Shown: positions 35,324 through 44,594, counted from the first letter of the stretch. The stretch is 64,000 nt of DNA from an uncultured Steroidobacter sp. (GCF_937958065.1 NZ_CALFXI010000111.1:1-64000); one strand, 5' to 3'. The notes: generated by a model from the sequence alone, not told the origin. Numbers and translations: made by a program.

Positions 35324-36233
35324 GGTGAGCACGCGACGCGATACCGTGCTGGTCGTGGACGACACACCGGAGACGCTCAGCTTTCTCACAGATACGCTGG
35401 ATCAGGCCGGATTCACGGTGTTGATCGCCACCGACGGCGACAGCGCGCTGGAGCTGGTCGATCAGATCACGCCGGACCTGGTGCTGATGGACGCTGTGAT
35501 GCCCGGCATCGATGGCTTCGAAGCCTGTCGGCGCCTGAAGCGAGAGAAGTTGCTGTCACATCTGCCGGTCATCTTCATGACGGGGCTGAGCGACACGGAG
35601 CACGTGGTCGAGGGGCTCGCGGCAGGCGGCGTCGATTACGTTGCGAAACCGATCATCGTGGATGAGTTGCTGGCTCGTATCCGCGTGCACCTGGCCAATG
35701 CGAGGATCGCCTCAGGCACGCATGCGGCCTTGGATGCGACGGGACGTTTCCTGCTGGCGACGGACTTGAGCGGTCGGTTGCTGTGGTCGACGCCGAAAGC
35801 CCGCGCATTGCTCGCCGATCTGTTTCCGGGGCAGAACGAACTGGCCGCGAGCCTGCCGGCGGAGCTGGTCCAGCAGCTGATGCAATTACGGCAGGGCGTC
35901 AGGGCCGCGGGCACGGCCCTCATGGAGATCGGCTCGCGACGCCTGGAGATCTCCATGTTGAGTCGCATCGGCCCGGACGAATGGCTGTTCCGTCTGGCCG
36001 AAGTCGGTACGGCTGGTGACGAGCAGCAGTTGCAGCGCGCCTTGTCGCTCACCACGCGGGAAGCGGAAGTGCTGTTATGGATCAGCCGGGGCAAATCCAA
36101 TCGAGAAATCGGCGAAATCCTCAGCATCAGTCCACGCACGGTGAACAAACACCTGGAGCAGATCTTCGTCAAACTGGGTGTAGAGAATCGCGCCGCGGCC
36201 GCCGCGCGAGCCGTCCGGACCCTGGCGCGATGA
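35307..36233 (+). CDS. LuxR/FixJ-type response regulator for the urea genes
   Basis: A 308-residue protein with an N-terminal receiver domain (Asp18, Asp19 and phosphoacceptor Asp62 in LVLMDAVMPG; lysine in YVAKPI). A middle region of about 100 residues looks PAS-like (GRFLLATDLSGRLLWSTPKARALL). The C-terminal helix-turn-helix is of the LuxR/GerE type (LTTREAEVLLWISRGKSNREIGEIL, SPRTVNKHLEQIFVKLGVENR). It overlaps the kinase gene by 17 bases and is almost certainly its partner. Its likely targets are the two divergent regions carrying the ACGTCATTTGAC repeat. ureG converges 10 bases downstream. Confidence 0.9.
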   Translation: MTMTSEVSTRRDTVLVVDDTPETLSFLTDTLDQAGFTVLIATDGDSALELVDQITPDLVLMDAVMPGIDGFEACRRLKREKLLSHLPVIFMTGLSDTEHVVEGLAAGGVDYVAKPIIVDELLARIRVHLANARIASGTHAALDATGRFLLATDLSGRLLWSTPKARALLADLFPGQNELAASLPAELVQQLMQLRQGVRAAGTALMEIGSRRLEISMLSRIGPDEWLFRLAEVGTAGDEQQLQRALSLTTREAEVLLWISRGKSNREIGEILSISPRTVNKHLEQIFVKLGVENRAAAAARAVRTLAR

Positions 36234-36243
36234 GAGCAGAGGG

Positions 36244-36858
36244 CTACTGCTTCAACATTCCCTCGCGCTCGATGAACGCGATCACCTTGTCGAGCCCTTC
36301 GCCAGTTTTCAGGTTCGTGAACACGAAGGGCCGCTCGCCGCGCATCTTGCGCGCGTCGCGGTCCATGACCTCGAGCGAGGCGCCCACATGAGGCGCGAGG
36401 TCGATCTTGTTGATGATCAGCAGGTCCGATCGCATGATGCCCGGGCCGCCCTTGCGGGGGATCTTGTCGCCCGCGGCGACATCGATCACGTACAACGTCA
36501 GGTCCGACAGCTCCGGGCTGAAGGTGGCGGCCAGGTTGTCGCCGCCGCTCTCGACGATGATCATGTCGAGCCCGGTGAATTCCTGCATCAGGCCATCGAT
36601 GGCGGCGAGATTCATGGAGGCGTCTTCGCGAATGGCGGTGTGCGGGCAACCGCCGGTCTCGACGCCGCGAATGCGCTCCGGCGGGAGTGCCTGGCTGCGG
36701 ATCAGGAATTCCGCGTCCTCGCGCGTATAGATGTCATTGGTGACGACCGCGATGTTGAAGCGCTCGCGCATGCGCTTGCAGAGGCTGTCCACCAGCGCCG
36801 TCTTCCCCGAACCGACCGGACCGCCCACTCCCAGCCGCAATACTTCCGCTCTCGACAT
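36244..36858 (-). CDS. ureG: Urease accessory GTPase UreG
   Basis: A 204-residue protein with P-loop GGPVGSGKT (from residue 12), the YTREDAEFL segment, VETGGCPHTAIREDASMN carrying the Cys-Pro-His nickel motif, and LLIINKIDLAPHVGASLEVM. It hydrolyses GTP to drive nickel insertion into urease with UreD and UreF. It is separated from the other ure genes by the urt operon and the sensor genes, and is divergent from ureJ. Confidence 0.97.
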   Translation of the reverse strand: MSRAEVLRLGVGGPVGSGKTALVDSLCKRMRERFNIAVVTNDIYTREDAEFLIRSQALPPERIRGVETGGCPHTAIREDASMNLAAIDGLMQEFTGLDMIIVESGGDNLAATFSPELSDLTLYVIDVAAGDKIPRKGGPGIMRSDLLIINKIDLAPHVGASLEVMDRDARKMRGERPFVFTNLKTGEGLDKVIAFIEREGMLKQ

Positions 36859-36917
36859 CGATGTTCCTCACGCGCTGCAATGCTCGCGTATCATACGGTT
36901 CCCACAAGCAGCCGCCT

Positions 36918-36931
36918 ACGTCATTTGACTC
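36918..36931. promoter_or_regulatory. Second copy of the urea-region inverted repeat
   Basis: ACGTCATTTGACTC matches the palindrome at 31773-31786 for its first 12 bases. It lies 60 bases before ureG and about 32 bases before ureJ, so a regulator here could control both. A short palindrome CGTAT-C-ATACG (36887-36897) is also present on the ureG side. Confidence 0.55.
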
Positions 36932-36962
36932 AGGGCGGGAAGGTCGCATCGAGGGCATGCTG

Positions 36963-37568
36963 ATGGCCATGTTACGTCGTACATCTTTGCCGGGATTGTT
37001 GTTGTGCCTGTCACTGCCGGCCACCGCGCTGGCCCACACGGGCGTTGCGGCCCACAGCTTTCTTGCAGGCGCGCTGCATCCGCTCGGCGGACTGGATCAT
37101 CTACTGGCGATGCTTGCGGTGGGTTTGCTGGCGGGCTGCAGCGGCGGGCGTCTGCGATGGGGGCTGCCTGCGAGCTTCGTGATCGCCATGATCGTTGGCG
37201 CGGCGCTCGGTGCGAGCGGAGTCAGCGTGCCGCTGATCGAAGCGGGCATCGCGCTGTCACTGGTCGCCTTCGGGGCTGCGCTGGTCTGGAAGCCTACGTT
37301 TCGCGCGCCCGTGCTGGTCGCGATGACCGCAGGCTTCGCACTGTTTCATGGTCACGCGCATGGAACGGAGATGGGCGCGGACCTCTCGGGCGCGCTTTAT
37401 GGAGTAGGGTTCATTCTGGCGACGGCGCTGTTGCACGCCTGCGGCGTGCTGCTCACGACGAGGATGTTGCTGCCTGTCCGGCAACCACAGCTGGTCCGAT
37501 GGAGCGGGAGTGCGATCGCTGCCTTCGGGGTTGCCTCGCTCGGTTTCGCACTCCTTGCGCCGATGTAG
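36963..37568 (+). CDS. ureJ: HupE/UreJ nickel permease
   Basis: About 201 residues with a signal-like first helix (LLLCLSLPATALAHTG) and six membrane helices carrying the family motifs HPLGGLDHLLAMLAVG and FALFHGHAHGTEM, whose histidines are thought to bind nickel. It probably supplies nickel for urease. ATG at 36963 has GAGG 8 bases upstream; 36957 and 36969 are also possible. It is divergent from ureG, with the shared repeat between them. hupE is an equally fair name. Confidence 0.88.
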   Translation: MAMLRRTSLPGLLLCLSLPATALAHTGVAAHSFLAGALHPLGGLDHLLAMLAVGLLAGCSGGRLRWGLPASFVIAMIVGAALGASGVSVPLIEAGIALSLVAFGAALVWKPTFRAPVLVAMTAGFALFHGHAHGTEMGADLSGALYGVGFILATALLHACGVLLTTRMLLPVRQPQLVRWSGSAIAAFGVASLGFALLAPM

Positions 37569-37732
37569 GTGACAGCGTCCTGCGTTGCCCCGTGTTGAGG
37601 TCAGCCATCGACCGATAGCTCTGCGGTCTGGAGCCGCTTTGCAGCAGGACATCAGCCGCCGCCAGGCGTAACATCGCCCTCGCACAGTCCATCCGTAAGC
37701 AATCTGTCGGGTGCAATCCAGCGGAGAGAGCG

Positions 37733-38365
37733 ATGGCGGACCAGGTGGCATGGCACCTTTCGGGTGACTATTTCGAGAATTGCAGTTGCAATGTCGTATG
37801 TCCGTGCCTCGTGTCGGCGGGTCCGCCGTTGACCGCGCAACCCACCGAAGGTTTTTGCAACGTCCCGCTGATTTTCCACATCGAGACCGGCCGCTACGGC
37901 GACGTTGCGCTCGACGGGCTCAATGCTCTGGTCATCCTGCAATCGCCGGGTGTCATGGCCGAGGGCAATTGGTCGATCGCGACCTATATCGATCAGCGCG
38001 CCGACGATCAACAGACGCAAGCCATGACTGCGATCTTCACCGGCGCTGCCGGCGGTCCGATGGCAGCGTTCGCACCTCTGATCAGCAAGAACCTGGGCAC
38101 GAGCAAGGTCCCCATCACGTTTCAGATCGATGGCAAGCGGCGCTCCGCGCAGATTCCGGGGATCTTGCACATGGCCGTCGAGCCGTTGCCGACCTTGCAC
38201 CCGAGCGGAGAAATGTGGGCGAACGTCGGCCATCCGGTCAGCCCCGACCGAATGGCGCTGGCCGTCGGGGCTCCGGGCAATACGTTCAGCGATCGTGGCA
38301 TGCATTGGGATAATTCCGGCAAGAACGGCCACTACGCGTCCATTCGCTGGTCGAACCAGTCGTGA
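37733..38365 (+). CDS. DUF1326 domain protein
   Basis: A 210-residue soluble protein starting with the family's cysteine cluster (YFENCSCNVVCPC). The body matches DUF1326: IDQRADDQQTQAMTAIFTGAAGGPM and later GNTFSDRGMHWDNSGKNGHY. The four clustered cysteines suggest metal or redox function, but no activity is established. The last four bases overlap the GTG start of the DUF2182 gene, a pairing common in proteobacteria. Confidence 0.85.
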   Translation: MADQVAWHLSGDYFENCSCNVVCPCLVSAGPPLTAQPTEGFCNVPLIFHIETGRYGDVALDGLNALVILQSPGVMAEGNWSIATYIDQRADDQQTQAMTAIFTGAAGGPMAAFAPLISKNLGTSKVPITFQIDGKRRSAQIPGILHMAVEPLPTLHPSGEMWANVGHPVSPDRMALAVGAPGNTFSDRGMHWDNSGKNGHYASIRWSNQS

Positions 38366-39225
38366 GCACCTCGCGAGGCGATCCATCGGCTGCGCCGATG
38401 CGATCGTCCGTTCGCATCACCGATACCCTCGAAGCCGTGCTGCGGCGGGATCGCCTCATCGTTACTACCGCGCTCGCGGTGATCGCTGCGCTGGCGTGGG
38501 CCTATGTGCTCTGGCTCGCCGCCGACATGGACATGGGCGGCATGGACATGAGCGGGTTCCGCATGATCCCCGCCGGCATGGGCATGATGGCACCGGCTGC
38601 GACGCCCTGGAGCGCGGTCGAGTTCGCTCTCGTGTTCGTGATGTGGGTGGTGATGATGGTCGGCATGATGGCGCCCTCGGCGGCGCCGATGCTCCTCATG
38701 TATGCGCGGGTGGCTCGGCAGGGCAAGATCGATGGCAAGCCGCTCGCCGCGACTGGTTGGTTCGCCGCCGGCTATTTCCTCGCCTGGACCGCCTTCGCCC
38801 TCGCGGCGACTCTGATCCAATGGCTGTTGGATCGAGAGGCTGTGCTGGATGCGCGCATGGCAAGCGCGAATGACTACCTGGGTGCGGCGATTCTGATCGC
38901 AGCGGGCCTCTATCAGTGGACGCCCCTCAAGGACGCCTGCCTCGTTCAGTGCCAGACCCCATTGGGATTCCTGATGAGCCACGGCGGGTTTCGCAGCAGT
39001 GCCCCAGGCTGCCTGAGCCTGGGGCTTCTGCATGGAAGTTATTGCATCGGCTGCTGCTGGATCCTCATGGCGCTGCTGTTCGTGGTCGGCGTCATGAACG
39101 TGCTGTGGATCGCGCTCCTGGCGCTGCTGGTGCTCGTGGAGAAGTTAACGCCGTGGGGGCGTTGGATCGCACGCATCGCCGGTGTTATCAGCATCGCTGC
39201 GGGAGTTTGGATGGCGTGGTCGTGA
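38362..39225 (+). CDS. DUF2182 predicted metal-binding membrane protein
   Basis: A 287-residue protein with about six membrane helices and methionine-rich segments (DMDMGGMDMSGFRMIPAGMGMM; VVMMVGMMAPSAAPMLLMYARV), typical of DUF2182. The methionine clusters suggest copper or other soft-metal handling (inference). GTG at 38362 overlaps the stop of the DUF1326 gene. A convergent serine hydrolase ends 18 bases away. Confidence 0.85.
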   Translation: MSTSRGDPSAAPMRSSVRITDTLEAVLRRDRLIVTTALAVIAALAWAYVLWLAADMDMGGMDMSGFRMIPAGMGMMAPAATPWSAVEFALVFVMWVVMMVGMMAPSAAPMLLMYARVARQGKIDGKPLAATGWFAAGYFLAWTAFALAATLIQWLLDREAVLDARMASANDYLGAAILIAAGLYQWTPLKDACLVQCQTPLGFLMSHGGFRSSAPGCLSLGLLHGSYCIGCCWILMALLFVVGVMNVLWIALLALLVLVEKLTPWGRWIARIAGVISIAAGVWMAWS

Positions 39226-39243
39226 ACATCTGCACGTAGCGGC

Positions 39244-40323
39244 CTACTGCTTCGACACTGCCTCAGCAATGAGCGGCTTCAGTATCTGCTGAATCTGCGG
39301 TCCGAGGCCGCGGTCCGCGCGCAGATCATCCAGTTCCATGCCGAGAATGGCGTAATAGCCTGTGGCGCGGTCCAGCCAAGGCGTGAACCCGAATGCGCCC
39401 GGTGAGGAAATGATCGAGCATCCCGTCACCGGCGTGCTGCAATCGAGCCAGGCGGTGAGGCCGTAGCGTGCGGAGAGCGCGCTGGGCGTGTTGCCCATGA
39501 TCGCGTCCGGATAGGGCTGGACGGTCTGGGTATCGAAAATGCCCGGCGCGAGCAATTGCGCTCCCTGCCATTGGCCCTTGTCGTAGACGAAGCGCAGGAA
39601 ATTTGCGTAATCGTTCATCGAGGCTCGCATGCCGCCCGCGGGCAAAGGATTGAGCGGATTCGCACCGATGCCCTGGCGCGGGCCGGAGTAATAGGTGAAC
39701 TCGGGCGCGAACTGCAACGGCCGGGCAATCTGTGCCGCGAAGATTTCATTCCAAGGGGCGCCCACGGCGACTTCAGCCATGCGAGCGGCAACGTGCAAGT
39801 GAGTGCTGCCATAGTCGAAGCGCGTGCCCGGCGACGCCACCAGGTCACGCGCGCCGATCTGTTCCACGCAGTCGGCGAGCGTGATGTCGGATTGATACGT
39901 GCAGGCGTGCTCGGGATTCAGGCCGGAGGTAAACGAAAGCAGATGACGCAGCGTGATCTCGCCCTTCGTTCCGGTCCAGCCGAGCACCTCGGCGGTGTTC
40001 GAGTCGAGCGACAGATAGCCTGCATCGATGAGACGAAACAGGGTCACCCCCGATACGAGCTTGGACGCGGACGCGATGGCCACGCGACGACTGGAGGAGA
40101 AGTCGCCGTACATGTGCTCGAAGAGCTTGGTGCCGTCCGCGTCGTAGACGACCAGGCCCATCGGCACGCCGTGCTCGAAGTACGCGGCGCGGGCGGCATC
40201 GTCCACTTCGGCGAATGCGTCCGGAATGGGAGGCGTCGACGGATCGTCGTCGTCTCCGCCGCACGCGGCCAGCATCATGAACACGGGAGCCATCAAACAT
40301 CGAACCAGGGAAGAAGTCGGCAT
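39244..40323 (-). CDS. Lipoprotein serine hydrolase of the class C beta-lactamase fold
   Basis: A 359-residue protein with a lipobox (LAAC, lipidated Cys21) followed by acidic residues. It has the S-x-x-K catalytic motif Ser85-Ala-Ser-Lys88, the tyrosine motif in FDYGSTHLH (Y-x-S type), and LRHLLSFTSGL typical of the beta-lactamase-related family. Such enzymes are esterases or D-amino peptidases rather than true beta-lactamases. The substrate is unknown. It diverges from the polysaccharide lyase gene, with 344 bases between. Confidence 0.85.
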   Translation of the reverse strand: MPTSSLVRCLMAPVFMMLAACGGDDDDPSTPPIPDAFAEVDDAARAAYFEHGVPMGLVVYDADGTKLFEHMYGDFSSSRRVAIASASKLVSGVTLFRLIDAGYLSLDSNTAEVLGWTGTKGEITLRHLLSFTSGLNPEHACTYQSDITLADCVEQIGARDLVASPGTRFDYGSTHLHVAARMAEVAVGAPWNEIFAAQIARPLQFAPEFTYYSGPRQGIGANPLNPLPAGGMRASMNDYANFLRFVYDKGQWQGAQLLAPGIFDTQTVQPYPDAIMGNTPSALSARYGLTAWLDCSTPVTGCSIISSPGAFGFTPWLDRATGYYAILGMELDDLRADRGLGPQIQQILKPLIAEAVSKQ

Positions 40324-40667
40324 CGCTCGGCATTTCCAACGTTTGGGACAATGCCGAAGGTAACGGGCGTGCTCGTTGCAGGTTGACAGGGCCGCCCTGC
40401 GAAAGCCGCGGCGATGCGAGATCGCGCATCTGAATATATATCAGCGATCCCGATCGATCCTGACTGCCGGATCAAATTATATGACCGAATATGATTGGTT
40501 TGTCTGAGCAATTGCGCTACTGTGAGCGCGCCAAGAAAGCTTCACTCGTTGAAGCGCCGGGGGATCTGCAGGAACGAAATCAACCAGACGCTGGGCCGTG
40601 GCCTTGCGGGATGGGTCGTGCGCGATGCCACTGCCGACAGCGCTGAACATGATGCAAAGGAGCAGTC
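40324..40667. other. Divergent promoter region upstream of the PL11 gene
   Basis: A 344-base gap with no gene. A weak rightward promoter candidate is TTGGTT (40495-40500), 17-base spacer, TACTGT (40518-40523). AT-rich stretches lie at 40433-40441 and 40471-40494. No copy of the GGTAACCGGTTACC operator was found here. Confidence 0.4.
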
Positions 40668-42935
40668 ATGAAGCATCACGGATGGATGCGTGTTTGTTTG
40701 TTATTCCCGATGCTGTTCGCTGTCACGCTCGATGCGCAGGCTCAAGCGCAAATGGAGCGGCTGTCGCGCGGCGTGGTGGCCGTTCGCAGCAGCAGCTCTC
40801 AGGTGTATGTGGGCTGGCGGTTGTTCGGCAATGATCCGTCCGCGATCGCCTTCAATGTCTATCGCTCCACTGCGGGCGGAGCGGCCACGCTGCTGAATGG
40901 CACACCCATCACCGCGAGCACGAACTTCCTCGACAACTCGGCACCGACGACGCAGGCAAATACTTACTTCGTAAGGCCGATACTGAACGGTGTAGAACAA
41001 GCGAACAGTGCCTCGTTCACGCTGCCTGCCAACGCAGCTATCCAACCATACTTGCAAATTCCCTTGCAGATTCCCGCGGGCGGGACTACGCCCAGCGGCG
41101 AGGCATATACCTATACGGCGAACGACTTGAGCGTCGGCGATCTCGACGGGGATGGCGAATACGAGTACGTGCTCAAGTGGGATCCGACCAATGCCAAGGA
41201 CAATTCGCAGTCCGGCTACACGGGGAATGTGTATCTCGATGCCTACGAGCTCAACGGCACGCGCCTGTGGCGTATCGATCTGGGTCGAAACATCCGTGCT
41301 GGAGCGCACTACACGCAGTTCATCGTGTACGACCTCGACGGCGATGGTCGGGCCGAGGTGGCGGTCAAAACGGCGGACGGCACCCGCAGCGGCACCGGAC
41401 AGGTCATCGGCAACGCGAATGCCGACTATCGCAACAGCAGCGGTTATGTGCTGAGCGGGCCGGAGTTCCTGACGATCTTCAACGGACAGAACGGCGCGAT
41501 CCTGGCGACGACCAACTATCTGCCGGGCCGCGGCGATGTCAGCTCCTGGGGCGACAGTTACGGCAATCGGGTCGACCGGTTCCTCGCCGGTGTCGCTTAT
41601 CTCGATGGTCAGCGGCCGAGCCTGATCATGACGCGCGGGTACTACACGCGTGCAGTGATCGTCGCCTGGGATTGGCGCAACGGAGCGCTCACGCAACGAT
41701 GGACGTTCGACAGTAATGCTTCGGGTAACTCGGCGTATGCCGGGCAAGGCAACCACAATCTGTCCATTGCCGATGTCGACGCGGATGGCCGCCAGGAAAT
41801 CATCTTTGGTGCCGCGACCATCGATGACAATGGCCGTGGGCTGTACGTGAGCGGGCTGGGGCACGGCGACGCGCTGCATGTCGGTGACTTCGTTCCGTCG
41901 CGTGCAGGGCTGGAGATCTGGGGCATTCACGAGTCCAGCTCGGTGCCCGGGGCGGACCTGCGCGATGCGCGCACCGGCACGCGAATATTTGCTATCAACA
42001 ACACCTCGGGCAGCGAGGGGCCAGGCCGAGGCGTTGCGGCTGACATCTATGCGGGCAATGCCGGCGCCGAGTTCTGGGGCTCGGGGCCGGGGATGACGAA
42101 CCTGTTCAATGCCTCCGGTGCGTCCATCGGGCGCACGCCGGGCTCCGCCAACTTCCTGGTGTGGTGGGACTCGGACACGGTTCGTGAGTTGCTCGATGGC
42201 AATCACATCGACAAGTACGGCACGTCGAGCGATACCCGGTTGCTCACTGCCTCCGGTGTGACATCGAACAACGGCACGAAGTCGACGCCCGCGCTCAGCG
42301 GCGATGTGCTCGGCGATTGGCGCGAGGAGGTGATCTGGCGCACTACTGATAACGCGTACCTGCGCATCTACACAACGACCAACCTCGCCACGAACCGTCT
42401 CTATACGTTCCTGCACGATCCGCAGTATCGAGTTGCGCTGGCGTGGCAGAACGTGGCGTACAACCAGCCCCCGCATCCGAGCTTCTTCGTCGGCGCCAAC
42501 ATGTCGCCGCCGCCCACGCCGAATATCACGATCGTCGGTGGCGGGCAGAATCCAGGCACGCAGGACACGTATCAGGCCGAGAACGGTGTGGTCGGCGGTG
42601 GCACGGTCACCGAGACGTCCAACGCAGGCTATATCGGCAGCGCCTATGTGAATTCCTCGGTGAACGGCGGGTATCTCGAGATCCAAGGCGTGGATGGCCG
42701 CGGCGGAGGAAGCAAGACGCTCGCCATCCGGTTTGCATTGGGAGTCACATCGAGCCGCACGGGGCGGCTGCTGGTCAACGGGGTGGCTCAGAACATCACG
42801 TTCAATCCGACCGGCGCGTGGACCACGTGGTCGACGTTGAGTGTTCCTATCACGCTCAACAACGGTAGCAACGTGCTGCGGTTCGAGTCGACCGGGCAGG
42901 ACCTCGGCAACATCGATCAGGTGACGGTCCAGTAA
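40668..42935 (+). CDS. Secreted PL11 rhamnogalacturonan lyase with C-terminal CBM35
   Basis: A 755-residue protein with a signal peptide ending near AQAQ (residue 27). An eight-bladed propeller body follows with repeated calcium-binding turns (VGDLDGDGEYEYVLKWDPT, YDLDGDGRAEVAVKTADGT, IADVDADGRQEIIFGA), diagnostic of family PL11 (YesW/YesX type). It cleaves the rhamnose-galacturonate backbone of pectin by beta-elimination. From about residue 638 a CBM35-like module (YQAENGVVGGGTV to RFESTGQDLGNIDQV) should bind sugars. The GH5 gene follows after 30 bases, so the two form a small secreted-enzyme operon. Confidence 0.92.
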   Translation: MKHHGWMRVCLLFPMLFAVTLDAQAQAQMERLSRGVVAVRSSSSQVYVGWRLFGNDPSAIAFNVYRSTAGGAATLLNGTPITASTNFLDNSAPTTQANTYFVRPILNGVEQANSASFTLPANAAIQPYLQIPLQIPAGGTTPSGEAYTYTANDLSVGDLDGDGEYEYVLKWDPTNAKDNSQSGYTGNVYLDAYELNGTRLWRIDLGRNIRAGAHYTQFIVYDLDGDGRAEVAVKTADGTRSGTGQVIGNANADYRNSSGYVLSGPEFLTIFNGQNGAILATTNYLPGRGDVSSWGDSYGNRVDRFLAGVAYLDGQRPSLIMTRGYYTRAVIVAWDWRNGALTQRWTFDSNASGNSAYAGQGNHNLSIADVDADGRQEIIFGAATIDDNGRGLYVSGLGHGDALHVGDFVPSRAGLEIWGIHESSSVPGADLRDARTGTRIFAINNTSGSEGPGRGVAADIYAGNAGAEFWGSGPGMTNLFNASGASIGRTPGSANFLVWWDSDTVRELLDGNHIDKYGTSSDTRLLTASGVTSNNGTKSTPALSGDVLGDWREEVIWRTTDNAYLRIYTTTNLATNRLYTFLHDPQYRVALAWQNVAYNQPPHPSFFVGANMSPPPTPNITIVGGGQNPGTQDTYQAENGVVGGGTVTETSNAGYIGSAYVNSSVNGGYLEIQGVDGRGGGSKTLAIRFALGVTSSRTGRLLVNGVAQNITFNPTGAWTTWSTLSVPITLNNGSNVLRFESTGQDLGNIDQVTVQ

Positions 42936-42965
42936 CCCGAGATCCAGTGAACCCAAGGAGGGGTC

Positions 42966-44594
42966 ATGAAAGCTGCGCTTCAGCATCTCGCCCGACTGCT
43001 GTTTGTTTCCTTACTGCTGCTGCCTCCCATCAGCTTTGCCGGCTTTTCCATTCAGAGCGGGCAGCTGGTGGACAACAACGGCGTGCCGTTCGTCATGCGC
43101 GGCATCAACTATCCGTACACCTGGTATCAATCGCGGCCCACTCAACAGGACTTTGCAGCGATGGCGGCCACGGGCGCGAACACCGTGCGCATCGTGCTGT
43201 CGACCGGTGGGCAGTGGGCGCGCGTGCCTGGCGCTCAGGTCAGCCAGCTCATTCAATGGGCCAAGGACAATCGCATGATCGCGGTGCTGGAAGTCCACGA
43301 CTCCACCGGCTGGAGCGAACAGACCACGGCGGTGCCGATCTCCAACGCCGTTGCGTATTGGACGAGCTCGGACATCCGCGCCGCCATCGATGGTCAGGAA
43401 AACTTCGTGATCGTCAACATCGCGAACGAGCCGTTCGGCAACAGCACGACCGCGAACTATCTGCCCGACACGATCGCGGCGATTCAGGCGCTGCGCAGCG
43501 CGGGTCTGACGCACACGCTGATGATCGACGCGGCGAACTGGGGGCAGGACTGGTCCAACACCATGCGCACCAACGCCATGCAGTTGTGGAATGCGGACTC
43601 GCGTCGCAACCTGCTGTTCAGCGTGCACATGTACGAGGTGTATCAAACGGCGGCGCCGATCATCGCTTATATGCAAGCCTTCGACGACATGGCGCTGCCG
43701 CTGGTGATCGGGGAGTTCGGCCCACAGAACAACGGCCAGCCGGTGGATGTGGAGACCGTCTTTGCGCAAGCTCAGCAGCGCGGCAACGGCTATATCGGCT
43801 GGTCCTGGTCCGGCAATGGCAGCGGTGGCGTCGTGCTCGACATGGTCCAGAACTTCAGCACGACCTTCACGCCCTGGGGCGAGCGGATCGTGAATGGTGC
43901 GAATGGCATCCGAGCCACGTCGGTGATTGCGAGCGTGTTCCAGGGGACGGGCAACAATCTCAGCGTTTCGCCGGCGTCGCTTTCGTTTGCGGCCGGCGCG
44001 TCGTCGGCGCCGGTGGCGGTGACATCGAACGTTGGCTGGACGGTGACGGACAACCAGACCTGGCTGAGCGTCGCGCCGGTATCGGGCACCAACAACGGCA
44101 GCTTCACCGTAAGCGCGATAGCGAATGCTGGAACGACAGCTCGCAACGGGACAGTCACGGTCACTGGTGGCGGGATTTCGCGCCCGATCGCCGTAACGCA
44201 AGCAGGGCAGAGCTCCCCGACGGAATCGGTGACCGCGACAGGCGTGGTGACCAGCAGCAGCGGCTGGTTCACCGAAGAGCAACTGCGACTCTCCAACACC
44301 GCAAACATCACCGCGCTGTCGATCACGATCACCGTGCAGCGAACGACGGGTGTGAGCGCTTCGGGTCAGTACAACACCATCGGCGGCATCATCTCGCAAA
44401 GTAACAACAGCACGGCTTCGGCGATTACATATGTGTTCTCGCTGAATGCCGGCCAGACGCTGACGCCCGGAACCAATCGCACATTCGCCGTGCAAATGAG
44501 CGGCAATGGCACGGTGCACCCGACTTCGGGCGACACGTACACCGTCACGGGAACGGCGGGCGGACAGCCGTTTACGCTGACGGGCGCGTTCTAA
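42966..44594 (+). CDS. Secreted GH5 glycosidase with BACON and C-terminal accessory domain
   Basis: A 542-residue protein with a signal peptide ending SFA (about residue 25). The GH5 TIM barrel has acid Glu155 in VNIANEPFG and nucleophile Glu250 in IGEFGP; the MRGINYPYTWY start resembles beta-mannanases of subfamily 8. Residues about 330-415 are a BACON domain (LSVSPASLSFAAGASS, WLSVAPVSG, VTVTGGG). The last 120 residues (from SVTATGVVTSSSGWF) form a beta-rich domain, perhaps a carbohydrate-binding module. A strong AGGAGG precedes the ATG. Endo-mannanase or endoglucanase activity is likely; the exact substrate is not provable here. Confidence 0.88.
   Translation: MKAALQHLARLLFVSLLLLPPISFAGFSIQSGQLVDNNGVPFVMRGINYPYTWYQSRPTQQDFAAMAATGANTVRIVLSTGGQWARVPGAQVSQLIQWAKDNRMIAVLEVHDSTGWSEQTTAVPISNAVAYWTSSDIRAAIDGQENFVIVNIANEPFGNSTTANYLPDTIAAIQALRSAGLTHTLMIDAANWGQDWSNTMRTNAMQLWNADSRRNLLFSVHMYEVYQTAAPIIAYMQAFDDMALPLVIGEFGPQNNGQPVDVETVFAQAQQRGNGYIGWSWSGNGSGGVVLDMVQNFSTTFTPWGERIVNGANGIRATSVIASVFQGTGNNLSVSPASLSFAAGASSAPVAVTSNVGWTVTDNQTWLSVAPVSGTNNGSFTVSAIANAGTTARNGTVTVTGGGISRPIAVTQAGQSSPTESVTATGVVTSSSGWFTEEQLRLSNTANITALSITITVQRTTGVSASGQYNTIGGIISQSNNSTASAITYVFSLNAGQTLTPGTNRTFAVQMSGNGTVHPTSGDTYTVTGTAGGQPFTLTGAF

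Noticed and set aside
32651..35389. A 912-codon minus-strand open frame across the permease-kinase
   Set aside because: It is antisense to the conserved fusion protein, with low-complexity Arg/Gln/His content.
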